A stretch of 41,385 nucleotides of DNA from an uncultured Alphaproteobacteria bacterium (GTDB lineage: Bacteria > Pseudomonadota > Alphaproteobacteria > Rhodobacterales > Rhodobacteraceae), in contig CACBNQ010000011.1 in NCBI GenBank assembly GCA_902540655.1, forward strand, positions 1 to 41,385, given 5' to 3'. The stretch's first letter is position 1; every line of letters begins with the position of its first letter. Below are positions 16,728 to 25,653 of the stretch, piece after piece. The notes beneath the pieces were generated by a model, which was not told the origin of the DNA, searched no databases, and saw only the letters and a program-made list of their open reading frames with translations. Position numbers and translations under genes: made by a program.

Positions 16728-19046
16728 TTAGGCGATTTTTTCTTCTTTTTCGAATATAAAGAGTAGCGCGGGTATAAACAATAGGCACCCTAACAAAGCC
16801 AAAGTAAAAATCACAGTGGTGAGCCATCCAATATCAATCATCGGTACCAAACGTGCAAACAAAAAAGTGCTAAACCCAATAACAAGTGCCAATGACGTGG
16901 TGATAATGGCTCTTCCAGACTCTGTCATAGCTCTCTTTATTGAGTGTTCTACAGAACTTCCTTTAGATCTCGCTAACTTATATCTACTGACGACATGAAT
17001 ACAGTCGTCAATCGCAATACCCATTGTCATAGCTCCCACGATTAATGATCCCAAATTCAAATCCTTACCCAACATTGCAAAACATCCACCAGCAAAAACT
17101 ATGGGAACAACTGCTGGGAACACGGCAATCGCGCCATGTTTAATAGACCAAAAGATAATAAAAAGAACAACACTTATAAAGGTTAATGAAAGCATGAATG
17201 ATTGGCTAATCCCTTTATCGGTATACTCATTTTGAGCTTGAAACATTACCATTGGACCGGTAGGAGTAACATTCAAGTCTGGAAAATCTTTGTTTATTGT
17301 TTGCATCATATCATCCAGAAACTGATTATATTCACTAGCATCCATATTAATTGTCGGTAAAGTTATTCTCGTAAATCGCTCATCAAAATCTTTAATATCT
17401 GAAAGGTCATCATCAGGACCTGAGTTTTCGAACAATAACAAAAGCTGGCTAGTCATAGGTTTACTATCCGGTATTTTGTAAAACTCTTTTTTGTTATCTG
17501 AAAACGCCTTTCTAATTTGCTTAAGTTGATCCAGATAACCGACTATTTTCCCTGACTTTTCTTGTTTTTCAAGAAAAGCCTCGAGAGCGTCAAGTTTTGT
17601 GAGAAAGCTAGGCTCTTTAATCCCCTCTTCTAATTCAGAGTCTAGCATCATATCAATATTTGAAGATCCTTTAAACTCTCTATCAAAATACCTCAAGTCT
17701 TCTGATATTTTGAGATCACTTTTAAAAAATTTAAAAATATTCGTATCAACTTTAATGTAGGTTGCGCTAAAAAAGCTTACAGAGATGAATAGCAGTCCCA
17801 CCACTAAAATACTAAATCTATTTTTGTAGGAAAAATTTGGAAGACTGGTGGTCACACGTGTAAGCCAATCATTATCATAAGCTTTCTTCGTAGCTGGTGA
17901 GAGTCTGTTTAAAAACGATAAAGCAGCAGGCAACGAAGTCATTGAGAGAATAAAAATAATCATTGGTAGTATCGTTGCTAGCAACGAAAACTCACGCACA
18001 GGGGATAATTTTGTTATATACAGCGCAGCAAATCCAATTGAAGTGGTAAATTGCGTAAAGAATATAGGCTTAAAAAGGTTTTTTATTAATTCTTTAGATG
18101 CGTCTAAAGCTGTATGCTTGGAAAGAGTTCTTAAGCTATAAAACTCAGACATAACGTGAACCGTGCACGCCATACCTAACAACATTGTGATAGGAATTAA
18201 AGCTTGGTTTACTGGCGTTATATTATAGCCAAGATACGCTTGTAAACCGGTCATCATTGTGACTGCTGTACCAATAACGACCCAGGGAGCCAAAATACCG
18301 GTCAAAGATCTAAAAACAATGCCTAAGACAATCATCATTATAGCAGCAACAGTAGGATTTAGCCAAGCGGCATCTGAGTTACTGATTACGGTGAAACGTT
18401 CATTTAAAACCGGTTGTCCTCCAAACTTTATATCATATCCCTTTTCCAAATATCCCATCTCATTTATAAAGTTACGTAAATCCGTTACAACTTTAAGCTT
18501 GTGATCAAGTCCGTTAACAATATACTCCGTTCTTGCAATTATTCTGGTATGCCTAAAATCTTTGCTTATAAGGGTGTCGAGCGCTAGGTTTTCATCCTGC
18601 ATGGCAATCCTAGCCGTGTCTAATTGATCTAAATTATCATCTAAATTCTCTATGTCCTCGAAAATATAGTCTGTAGCAACAACCCCACCTTGATTATATG
18701 TCCTCTGATATCTGGCTAGACTATCAACCTTCTCAACCACCTCATGTTCTTCTAGCATTGCATGAATTTCTTCAATCATCTTTACAGTTTCAAGATTGAA
18801 AAGGTCTTTATCTTTTGGTCTCGCCTCTATACCGACAACTAGAGACTCAGTGCTTCCAAATAGATCTCTCATTTTATCATGAGCTAAAAGCGTTGGATCG
18901 CCTTCAAGGAACCACATTTCATTTGAATTATTAACCCCTATAGGGTTTTTAGAGATAGAAAAAACTGACACTAAAATCAGTAAAACTGTTATTATAAGTA
19001 TGAAAATTCTATTCTTAATTACTAGATTTGACCATGCCTCTATCAT
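16728..19046 (-). CDS. RND superfamily (MMPL-type) exporter
   Basis: This inner-membrane protein of 772 residues has the RND plan: one membrane helix, a large periplasmic loop (about 35-215), five helices, a middle cytoplasmic segment, then a second copy. The key aspartate pair in MGIAIDDCIHV lies in the second half. It resembles the COG1033/HpnN/MMPL group, which moves hydrophobic molecules, rather than AcrB-type tripartite drug pumps, and no membrane-fusion protein is adjacent. The start is strongly fixed by GGAGGAAAGG before the ATG. The genes for the LolA-like protein and the barrel follow directly, with gaps of 20 and 5 bases. Hydrophobic-substrate export is inferred from family and context. 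Confidence 0.92.
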   Translation of the reverse strand: MIEAWSNLVIKNRIFILIITVLLILVSVFSISKNPIGVNNSNEMWFLEGDPTLLAHDKMRDLFGSTESLVVGIEARPKDKDLFNLETVKMIEEIHAMLEEHEVVEKVDSLARYQRTYNQGGVVATDYIFEDIENLDDNLDQLDTARIAMQDENLALDTLISKDFRHTRIIARTEYIVNGLDHKLKVVTDLRNFINEMGYLEKGYDIKFGGQPVLNERFTVISNSDAAWLNPTVAAIMMIVLGIVFRSLTGILAPWVVIGTAVTMMTGLQAYLGYNITPVNQALIPITMLLGMACTVHVMSEFYSLRTLSKHTALDASKELIKNLFKPIFFTQFTTSIGFAALYITKLSPVREFSLLATILPMIIFILSMTSLPAALSFLNRLSPATKKAYDNDWLTRVTTSLPNFSYKNRFSILVVGLLFISVSFFSATYIKVDTNIFKFFKSDLKISEDLRYFDREFKGSSNIDMMLDSELEEGIKEPSFLTKLDALEAFLEKQEKSGKIVGYLDQLKQIRKAFSDNKKEFYKIPDSKPMTSQLLLLFENSGPDDDLSDIKDFDERFTRITLPTINMDASEYNQFLDDMMQTINKDFPDLNVTPTGPMVMFQAQNEYTDKGISQSFMLSLTFISVVLFIIFWSIKHGAIAVFPAVVPIVFAGGCFAMLGKDLNLGSLIVGAMTMGIAIDDCIHVVSRYKLARSKGSSVEHSIKRAMTESGRAIITTSLALVIGFSTFLFARLVPMIDIGWLTTVIFTLALLGCLLFIPALLFIFEKEEKIA

Positions 19047-19101
19047 AAAACCTTTCCTCCGATGAACGTGAAATAATGCATTGAGTTATTTAATACAAGG
19101 C

Positions 19102-19114
19102 TTACGTTGCGTAA
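19102..19114. promoter_or_regulatory. Inverted repeat TTACG-TTG-CGTAA, possible operator
   Basis: A perfect five-base inverted repeat with a three-base spacer lies in the 169-base divergent gap between the RND operon and the SDR gene. It is 56 bases upstream of the RND start and 102 bases upstream of the SDR start, a position suitable for a dimeric repressor of either gene. No regulator gene is adjacent. The rest of the gap is AT-rich without a clear promoter. Confidence 0.3.
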
Positions 19115-19215
19115 ATTTATTATCTATTTAGTATTAATAGAAAAGGGGCTAAAATAATAAATATTGTATAAGAGAATGCCATTGCGTGGATGGAAGATTT
19201 CTAAAGGGAAGGTTT

Positions 19216-20058
19216 ATGCAAAATATATTTCTTACTGGAGGAACTGACGGGATTGGACTTTCCGCCGCAAGGTCCTTATTAGCGATGAACCATCGGCTTT
19301 TTATTACATATCGAAATAAAAATAAATTAGATGCTGTAAAATATGAACTTAAGTCATTTTGCAACGACAAACAGGTAAGTTTCTTAAGATGTGATTTGTC
19401 TGAGCCTGATGATATTAATGAAATTGTGAATGTATTTAGCAAATCTAAGATAAAACTAAATTGTCTGATCAATAACGCAGGAACTATTTTGTTTAAGAAA
19501 TCGTATAATAGTATGGGAATTGAAAAAGTCTTTGCAACAAACCATCTAGGTCCCTTTTATCTTACAAATAGGCTTCTTGAAAAAAATTTGATACGTGAAG
19601 GTGGCAGAATAATTAACGTAGGGAGTAGCGCTCATAAAACCGCAGTTCTCGATTTTAATAATTTAGACAGTAGCAATTCGAAAAGTTGGTACGAACGTTA
19701 TTCAAGGTCTAAGTTATGTAATTTGTTATTTACATTAAAGTTATCGGAAAATCTTACCGAAAAAAATATATCTGTAAATTGTGTACATCCAGGAATCGTA
19801 AATACGAACATAGGTCAAGATCATAAAGGACTTTTACAGTTTATTATTAGGTTAGTTTTAAAATACAGAGGCATATCACCTGAGGAAGGCGCAGACACTC
19901 TTGTCTATCTAGCAACGAACGAGACGGTGCAAAAAGTTTCTGGTAAGTATTTCATAAAGAGAAGTGAATCAAACCCCTCAAAAGAGGCTTTAAAATCGGA
20001 TATTGCAGATCGTTTATGGCAAGAAAGCACTAAATTAATAAATAGATTTTTGTCTTGA
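19216..20058 (+). CDS. Short-chain dehydrogenase/reductase (retinol-dehydrogenase-like)
   Basis: This 280-residue NAD(P)-dependent oxidoreductase has TGGTDGIG (7-14) for cofactor binding, NNAG (86-89), the serine in VGSSAH (137-138), the catalytic pair Y162 and K166 in RYSRSK, and VHPGIVNT after it. This pattern is close to the retinol-dehydrogenase/WW-domain-oxidoreductase-like group of SDRs; the substrate is unknown. I start at the ATG of 19216, just after GGGAAGG. An ATG at 19186 would add ten residues but has no convincing Shine-Dalgarno sequence and would leave the cofactor motif unusually far in. The stop overlaps the next gene's TTG start as TTGA. Confidence 0.9.
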   Translation: MQNIFLTGGTDGIGLSAARSLLAMNHRLFITYRNKNKLDAVKYELKSFCNDKQVSFLRCDLSEPDDINEIVNVFSKSKIKLNCLINNAGTILFKKSYNSMGIEKVFATNHLGPFYLTNRLLEKNLIREGGRIINVGSSAHKTAVLDFNNLDSSNSKSWYERYSRSKLCNLLFTLKLSENLTEKNISVNCVHPGIVNTNIGQDHKGLLQFIIRLVLKYRGISPEEGADTLVYLATNETVQKVSGKYFIKRSESNPSKEALKSDIADRLWQESTKLINRFLS

Positions 20059-21245
20059 AGAACACTTTCAAAATTATTTTGTGTATAATTTTCATATCCT
20101 TACCGGCACCTATTTTTCCGCAGAGTACAAAAGTGTATGAATACTGGCTGGATAAGTTTTTGCTACCAAAACTCCAGCAAAAATTTAATAGCCATAAAAT
20201 TATTAGTGAAATTGAAACGCATCTCAAAGACAACATAGGCTCTGTGATAAAATTAAAAAGGTTACTCAATAAAAACGAGCAGGCTGAGTTTTCTGATCCT
20301 GCAAAGTATTTCAATAAAATACTAATTTTACAAAAAACCAAAGTAGGCAAAAAATATAAAAAAAGCCTTCAAAAAATATTAGAAAATATCGAAAATTTAT
20401 ATGAAGTAGATAGACATTTTTTGCTTGCTATATGGGCTAACGAGACATTCTTTGGAAGAGTAAGGCCAAGGCTAGACAGTCTTCAAGTACTATCTCTACT
20501 CAGCTTTTCATCATCAAATAGACTAGTTTACTTGAATGAGCTTATTTATCTAATTGATTTTGCTATAGAAAATGAAATAAATATTAAATATTTAAAAGCT
20601 TCGAAAGCGGGTGCTCTTGGACAACCTCAGTTCCTACCTTCCACTCTTGTTAAATTCGCTGTAGATTATGATAATGACGGAAATAGAGACATATGGAACA
20701 GTCAGCCAGATATATTGGCTTCCATTGCAAACTATTTACATCAGTTTGGATGGGATAATAACTTAGAATGGGGATATGAAGTTCAACTGTCAAACAGCAT
20801 TAGTTGCTACCTAGAGGGACCAGATCATTCAAGAAGCTTGAGCCAGTGGAAAAGGCTAGGAGCATCTAGATTTAAAGGAGAAGAATTTCCTCAAGATGAT
20901 CTTAATGAGTCATACAGTTTAATGTTTCCGGCTGGAATACACGGACCTATTTATTTAGTAAGCAAGAACTTTTATACACTTAAAGAATACAATAACTCCG
21001 ATTTATATGCTTTATCTGTTGGGTTCATTGCAGACAAAATTAAATATAACAGCCACAACTTTTTTAAAAATTGGGAAGCAACCGAAAATTTAACAAAAAA
21101 TGAAATAATAAGTATACAGGAAAAGCTATCTAGAAAATATTACACGGGTGGCATAGACGGTCTAATCGGGCATAAAACAAGGCGTGCAATAGGCCTGTAC
21201 CAAAGAGACAATAACCTAAAACAAACTTGTTGGCCACCACTTTGA
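20055..21245 (+). CDS. MltB-type lytic murein transglycosylase
   Basis: The enzyme cleaves peptidoglycan glycan strands with formation of 1,6-anhydro-muropeptides in the periplasm. The 396-residue protein begins with a signal peptide (about 1-22). The transglycosylase domain carries the catalytic glutamate in WANETFFGR (E130), then KAGALGQPQFLPST and DYDNDGNRDIW, which are MltB/SLT_2 hallmarks. A peptidoglycan-binding domain (YYTGGIDGLIGHKTRRAI, about 365-385) closes the protein, as in many alphaproteobacterial members. No lipobox cysteine is in the signal peptide, so it is likely soluble. The start is TTG at 20055, overlapping the SDR stop by four bases; no alternative precedes the signal peptide. 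Confidence 0.92.
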   Translation: MKNTFKIILCIIFISLPAPIFPQSTKVYEYWLDKFLLPKLQQKFNSHKIISEIETHLKDNIGSVIKLKRLLNKNEQAEFSDPAKYFNKILILQKTKVGKKYKKSLQKILENIENLYEVDRHFLLAIWANETFFGRVRPRLDSLQVLSLLSFSSSNRLVYLNELIYLIDFAIENEINIKYLKASKAGALGQPQFLPSTLVKFAVDYDNDGNRDIWNSQPDILASIANYLHQFGWDNNLEWGYEVQLSNSISCYLEGPDHSRSLSQWKRLGASRFKGEEFPQDDLNESYSLMFPAGIHGPIYLVSKNFYTLKEYNNSDLYALSVGFIADKIKYNSHNFFKNWEATENLTKNEIISIQEKLSRKYYTGGIDGLIGHKTRRAIGLYQRDNNLKQTCWPPL

Positions 21246-21259
21246 GTTATAAAAATATT

Positions 21260-22309
21260 TTAAGAGTTGGAGCAAATACTATAGCCAATTCGAGCCATAT
21301 CTTCTGCTCTTTTTATTTGCTCAAAGACATTAGAGCTTTCTGAGCTAACATTTCCGAGCAGGGTTCTAGCAGCTACTCCAAAAATAATCGCCGCACTACG
21401 AAAAAGAGCGAATGATAAAAATAGAGGCCAATTCGGAATTGAACTTCTACCTGAAAACTTCATATATAGTTCAAGAAATTCTTCTTCAGAGGGTATACCC
21501 AGTTGTTTTAGATTTAAGTCTTCAAACCCATATCGGTAGGGGATACAATAATAACCCAGATCAGCTAGGGGGTGGCCCAATGTTGATAATTCCCAATCAA
21601 GTACACCAATCACTGTCGAGTTATTTTTATCAATTATCGTATTACCTAATCGGTAGTCACCGTGGGCAATAGCAAATTCATCCTCAATGATAGAATTTTC
21701 TTTAAGCCATATACTAAGTAAATCCATTTCTTTAAAGTTGGCCTTTACAGTAATATCTTCTTTTGATCTTTGGAATTGATCAGACCATAATTTTATTTGA
21801 CGCTGGATGTAGCCTTCTGGTCTTCCAAAAGACTCGAGGCCGATTGATTTGTAATCTACATTGTGCAGTTTGGCTAGCGTCTCTGCTAAAGATACGCAGA
21901 TGGTGTTTCTTTCATTTTTTGAGAATCCATTTATTTCCGGAGTTGTAATTATTCTTCCGTCTATGTAGTCCATCATAAAAAATTCAGTACCTATCACACT
22001 CGGGTTATCACAAAAACCAAGCATCTTAGGCACAGGGAAATCTATTTTTCCAAGAGCGTTCATTACTTTAAATTCTCTGTCAACCGCATGTGCCTTTGGC
22101 AACAGCTTTCCTGGAGGTTTTTTCCTTAAGACATATTTATTGTTTTCACTCTCAAGAAAAAAAGTTGGGTTAGACATTCCTCCTTGAAACTGCTTTACCT
22201 TTAATCCTGTGCTCTCTATCTCATTGGACTCCATCCATGTCACTAGATTATCGGTGTTGAATTTATGTTTTTCCAAAGGAGCTATTAATTCTTGATCATT
22301 TCTGCTCAT
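21260..22309 (-). CDS. APH-family kinase related to ACAD10/11 N-terminal domain and LvaA
   Basis: This 349-residue protein is of the aminoglycoside-phosphotransferase fold. It has a glycine-rich GGMSNPTF segment (43-50), the VLRKKPPG lysine region (60-67), the catalytic HGDYRLGN (216-223) and the Mg-binding LDWE (D238). The RKKPPG...DREF and DWELSTLGHPLADL patterns mark the ACAD10/11-like subgroup, not antibiotic resistance. Related bacterial LvaA and the kinase domains of ACAD10/11 phosphorylate 4-hydroxyacyl-CoAs. The ATG at 22309 is preceded by GGAAAGAG. It lies 29 bases after the acyl-CoA carboxylase gene and is the last gene of that operon, which supports an acyl-CoA substrate. No acyl-CoA dehydrogenase is in the window. 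Confidence 0.87.
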   Translation of the reverse strand: MSRNDQELIAPLEKHKFNTDNLVTWMESNEIESTGLKVKQFQGGMSNPTFFLESENNKYVLRKKPPGKLLPKAHAVDREFKVMNALGKIDFPVPKMLGFCDNPSVIGTEFFMMDYIDGRIITTPEINGFSKNERNTICVSLAETLAKLHNVDYKSIGLESFGRPEGYIQRQIKLWSDQFQRSKEDITVKANFKEMDLLSIWLKENSIIEDEFAIAHGDYRLGNTIIDKNNSTVIGVLDWELSTLGHPLADLGYYCIPYRYGFEDLNLKQLGIPSEEEFLELYMKFSGRSSIPNWPLFLSFALFRSAAIIFGVAARTLLGNVSSESSNVFEQIKRAEDMARIGYSICSNS

Positions 22310-22338
22310 TTTTCTCTTTCCAATATGTAAAACCTAAT

Positions 22339-25300
22339 TTACCAGGAATCTATATACCTGTTTTTTGAGACTTTTTCAGAACTATTAATAGGACTTTCTA
22401 CTACCATAGATATCCAATCACGAGATTCTATAGGGTCTAGAACTGTATCAAATTCTAACAAGCTTGCGGCATTAATTGCCTTTCCTTTTTCATAAAGGTC
22501 ATCAACTAATTTTTTAAAAAGCTTTTCTTTCTTCTCTACGTCACTTTCTGCTTCTAGCTCTTTTCTGTACCCTAACTTAACAGCACCTTCCAAACCCATA
22601 GCTCCAATCTCAGCGGTTGGCCAACCCACAACAAATTGTGGTGCCATAAAACTGCCACCAGCCATTGCTTGTGCTCCAAGGCCATAAGCTTTTCTTAAGA
22701 CAATGGTCATCATTGGTACCGTTACATTAGCTCCCGCTAGAAATAAGCGACAACAGTGGCGTACAAGGCCAGTCTCTTCAATTTCTGGGCCCACCATCAT
22801 GCCGGGAGTATCACAAAGACTTAATATCGGAATATTATAATTTTCACATAATTTAATAAATCTGGAAGCCTTATCCGCTCCATCGCTGTCTATCGCCCCA
22901 GCCAAAAATAGTGGATTATTTGCAATTAATCCCAACGGCTTACCTTTAACTCTGATAAAGCCTGTGAACATACCCTTTGCAAAACCAGCCTTTATTTCCA
23001 ATACAGAGCCTATATCAGCAATATTATCAATAACCTCCCGAATATCATAAACCTCCAACCTATTTTCAGGAATAACGTACCTTAAATTTTCTACTTCAGG
23101 AGCTTCCCAAGAGCCTAGGTTTCCCTGAAAATAGGATAAATATTTTTTTGCTATTACAATAGCATCATCCTCGTTATCAACTAAAATATCAATAACACCA
23201 TTGGGATATTGAACGCTTGTTGGACCAACCTCTTCGGGTTTATACACTCCTAACCCTCCTCCCTCAATCATTGCTGGGCCACCCATACCCAGATTAAGAT
23301 CTCTTGTGCCGATTATTACATCACAGCAACCCAATAAAGCAGCATTACCCGCAAAAAGCCTACCTGAACCAATTCCAACTAATGGCACTTCTCCAGAAAG
23401 ACGCGCAAAATCATGAAAAGAAGGAATGTTCAAACCAGCGATATTTTGATCTCCCGCATCAACATCTCCTGGTCTCCCTCCTCCCCCTTCACAGAAAAAT
23501 ATCAAAGGAACTGTTAAACCTCTAATAACATCAATCATTCTATCTAGCTTCTTATGATTATTTATACCCTGTGTTCCTGCTAGAACCATATAGTCGTAGT
23601 GCATAATTGCAGTCTTAGTTTGTTCTTTGGCAAACAAATCCGAGTTTACATAGCTCAAACCTGTTATTAATCCATCTGCGGGAGTATTTTTTATCAGATC
23701 ATCAAGCGATCTTCTCGATCGTTGTGCCGCATAAACCAGATCCCCGTACTCAAAAAAGTCATTATTGCCAATTAAAGACTTTATATTCTCTCTAGCAGTT
23801 CTTTTCCCAATTTTTTTTCTTTTTTTAACTGCTATGGGCCTACTTTTATCTAATGTAAGCTTCCTTCTTTCCATAAGATTTTCAAGATCTCCTCTCATTT
23901 TTTTTGACTTTTTTGACTTGCCTTTCGTCAACTTTTTTTGGCTACTTTCTTTTTCAGGAATGAATTCAAAAAGAGGTGATCCTGTTGAAACAGTATCTCC
24001 AATATCAACAAAAAAGTTTGATACGAAGCCATTTGCGTTGGCTTTAATAGGATGATGCATTTTCATAGATTCCTGAACTAGGACAGTATCTCCTTGCTTA
24101 ATCTTTTTATTTGGCAATACCTTTATGTCTATTACTGTACCAACAAGCTCAGATTGAATTGTGTTCTCTGTTAAAGCGCTATCTATTAGAGGCCTGTTAG
24201 GAATTTCATTTTTATTATTCTCTTTAACGCCTATTTCGGTATCTCTATTCAGTTTTTGAAGATAAACTTCGATATTATTATCTATTGTAGAAATATTTAC
24301 TGATCCGTTTTGAGGGACTTCTTGTCGCAATATCTCGATAATTAAATTTTTATTTGTCTCTACCCCTGAAACATTAGACATTCTTAAAGTAAAATCTAGC
24401 TTTCTTACAGCTTCACCCAAACCAAATTCGCTAGTAGCAATAACTTTAGCAAGCAATGAGTCGTAAAGACCATTATTTAAATAGCCAACTTTTCCTGCAC
24501 CATCAATCCGTATTCCAGGACCGGAAACAATATCATACTCTTTTATAGTTCCGGTTGTTGAAACAAGTTGGTTTTTTTTATCATAGCTTTCCATATTAAG
24601 CCTAGCCTGTATTGAAGCACGCTTTCCTAATACAATTCCCGCTTTAATATTCTGATCCTTAAGAGATTTTCCATTGAAAACGCTGATCTGAGATCGTATG
24701 AGATCAATTCCAGTAAGTTCTTCTGTAATAGTATGCTCTACCTGCACCCTTGGATTAACTTCCATGAAATAGATTTTTTCATTTTTATCGACCAAAAATT
24801 CAACTGTGCCCAAACCTTTGTAAGCAACACTTTCGCACAAACTAATTGCATAATTATATAGCTTATCTTTAGCTTGGCTTGAAAGATTTGGTGCGGGACA
24901 AAATTCGATAAATTTTTGAAAACTTCTTTGAAAGGAACAATCTCTTTCGAAAAGATGGATACACGATTGTCCATCACCCAAAATTTGAACCTCAATATGT
25001 CTAGCCTCTTCAATTACCTCCTCTGCAAAAATCAAATTAGAGCCAGAAAATGACTTTGCTTCTTCTTTTACTAAAGATAATACTTCAGAAAAATCATCTT
25101 TTTTATGAATTATTCTTGAGCCTCTTCCCCCGCCACCAAAATTTGCTTTTAAGATTATTTTATTTTTTTTTATCTCATTAAAAAAACTCAGGATATCTGA
25201 TTTTTTTTGTATTGGCCCCGATGAAATGCATACAGGTATCCCTAATTTTTGAGCTAATTTTTTTGCTTTTTCTTTATTACCAAAATTTTTTAATGTTTTT

Positions 25301-25623
25301 TCATTTGGGCCTATAAAAATGATGTCATTCTTCGCACAACTAGCGGCAAATGCATGGTTTTCACTCAAGAACCCATATCCCGGATGCACAGCCTTAATTT
25401 TTTTACTTTTTGCAAGAGATATGATCTCATCAATATTTAGGTATGCAGAAGGTCCTGTACCGTTTAATTCAAATACTTCAGAGCAATACGAAAGATGTGC
25501 ACTTGAACTATCATCTTTACTATAAATCCCATAAGCGTTTATCCCCATCTCGTTCAAGGTCTTAGAAATCCTAATTGCTATTTCGCCTCTATTAGCAATT
25601 AAAACTGAATTTATAATAGTCAT
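22339..25623 (-). CDS. Single-chain acyl-CoA carboxylase (BC-BCCP-CT fusion)
   Basis: One 1094-residue chain holds all parts of a biotin-dependent carboxylase. The biotin carboxylase (1-445) has GGGGRGS (163-169), ARHIEVQ near 207 and EVNPRVQVEH (288-297). A linker and the biotin carrier follow, with the biotinylated lysine in ESMKMHHP (K521). A lysine-rich hinge (560-605) leads to carboxyltransferase N- and C-domains, with GGGGRPGD and DTPGMMVGPE among the motifs. This order matches the single-chain long-chain acyl-CoA carboxylases described from Mycobacterium avium and Rhodopseudomonas. The usual RRHQK of biotin carboxylase reads RSFQK here, replacing a residue near ATP (F235). The role is probably carboxylation of an acyl-CoA in catabolism rather than housekeeping acetyl-CoA carboxylase. 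Confidence 0.93.
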   Translation of the reverse strand: MTIINSVLIANRGEIAIRISKTLNEMGINAYGIYSKDDSSSAHLSYCSEVFELNGTGPSAYLNIDEIISLAKSKKIKAVHPGYGFLSENHAFAASCAKNDIIFIGPNEKTLKNFGNKEKAKKLAQKLGIPVCISSGPIQKKSDILSFFNEIKKNKIILKANFGGGGRGSRIIHKKDDFSEVLSLVKEEAKSFSGSNLIFAEEVIEEARHIEVQILGDGQSCIHLFERDCSFQRSFQKFIEFCPAPNLSSQAKDKLYNYAISLCESVAYKGLGTVEFLVDKNEKIYFMEVNPRVQVEHTITEELTGIDLIRSQISVFNGKSLKDQNIKAGIVLGKRASIQARLNMESYDKKNQLVSTTGTIKEYDIVSGPGIRIDGAGKVGYLNNGLYDSLLAKVIATSEFGLGEAVRKLDFTLRMSNVSGVETNKNLIIEILRQEVPQNGSVNISTIDNNIEVYLQKLNRDTEIGVKENNKNEIPNRPLIDSALTENTIQSELVGTVIDIKVLPNKKIKQGDTVLVQESMKMHHPIKANANGFVSNFFVDIGDTVSTGSPLFEFIPEKESSQKKLTKGKSKKSKKMRGDLENLMERRKLTLDKSRPIAVKKRKKIGKRTARENIKSLIGNNDFFEYGDLVYAAQRSRRSLDDLIKNTPADGLITGLSYVNSDLFAKEQTKTAIMHYDYMVLAGTQGINNHKKLDRMIDVIRGLTVPLIFFCEGGGGRPGDVDAGDQNIAGLNIPSFHDFARLSGEVPLVGIGSGRLFAGNAALLGCCDVIIGTRDLNLGMGGPAMIEGGGLGVYKPEEVGPTSVQYPNGVIDILVDNEDDAIVIAKKYLSYFQGNLGSWEAPEVENLRYVIPENRLEVYDIREVIDNIADIGSVLEIKAGFAKGMFTGFIRVKGKPLGLIANNPLFLAGAIDSDGADKASRFIKLCENYNIPILSLCDTPGMMVGPEIEETGLVRHCCRLFLAGANVTVPMMTIVLRKAYGLGAQAMAGGSFMAPQFVVGWPTAEIGAMGLEGAVKLGYRKELEAESDVEKKEKLFKKLVDDLYEKGKAINAASLLEFDTVLDPIESRDWISMVVESPINSSEKVSKNRYIDSW

Positions 25624-25653
25624 AGAACACTCTTTAAAAGATACATTGTTATA

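Noticed and set aside
16708-16827. Forty extra N-terminal residues for the LolA-like protein
   Set aside because: They lie inside the RND gene's 3' end, are not signal-like, and would bury a clear signal peptide that begins at 16707.
21260-22309. Aminoglycoside resistance gene
   Set aside because: The fold is shared, but the motif pattern and the operon of acyl-CoA genes point to the ACAD10/11- or LvaA-like group.
23830-23940. Frameshift or junk in the lysine-rich stretch of the carboxylase
   Set aside because: The frame stays open with intact domains on both sides; it reads as a charged hinge between the biotin carrier and the carboxyltransferase.
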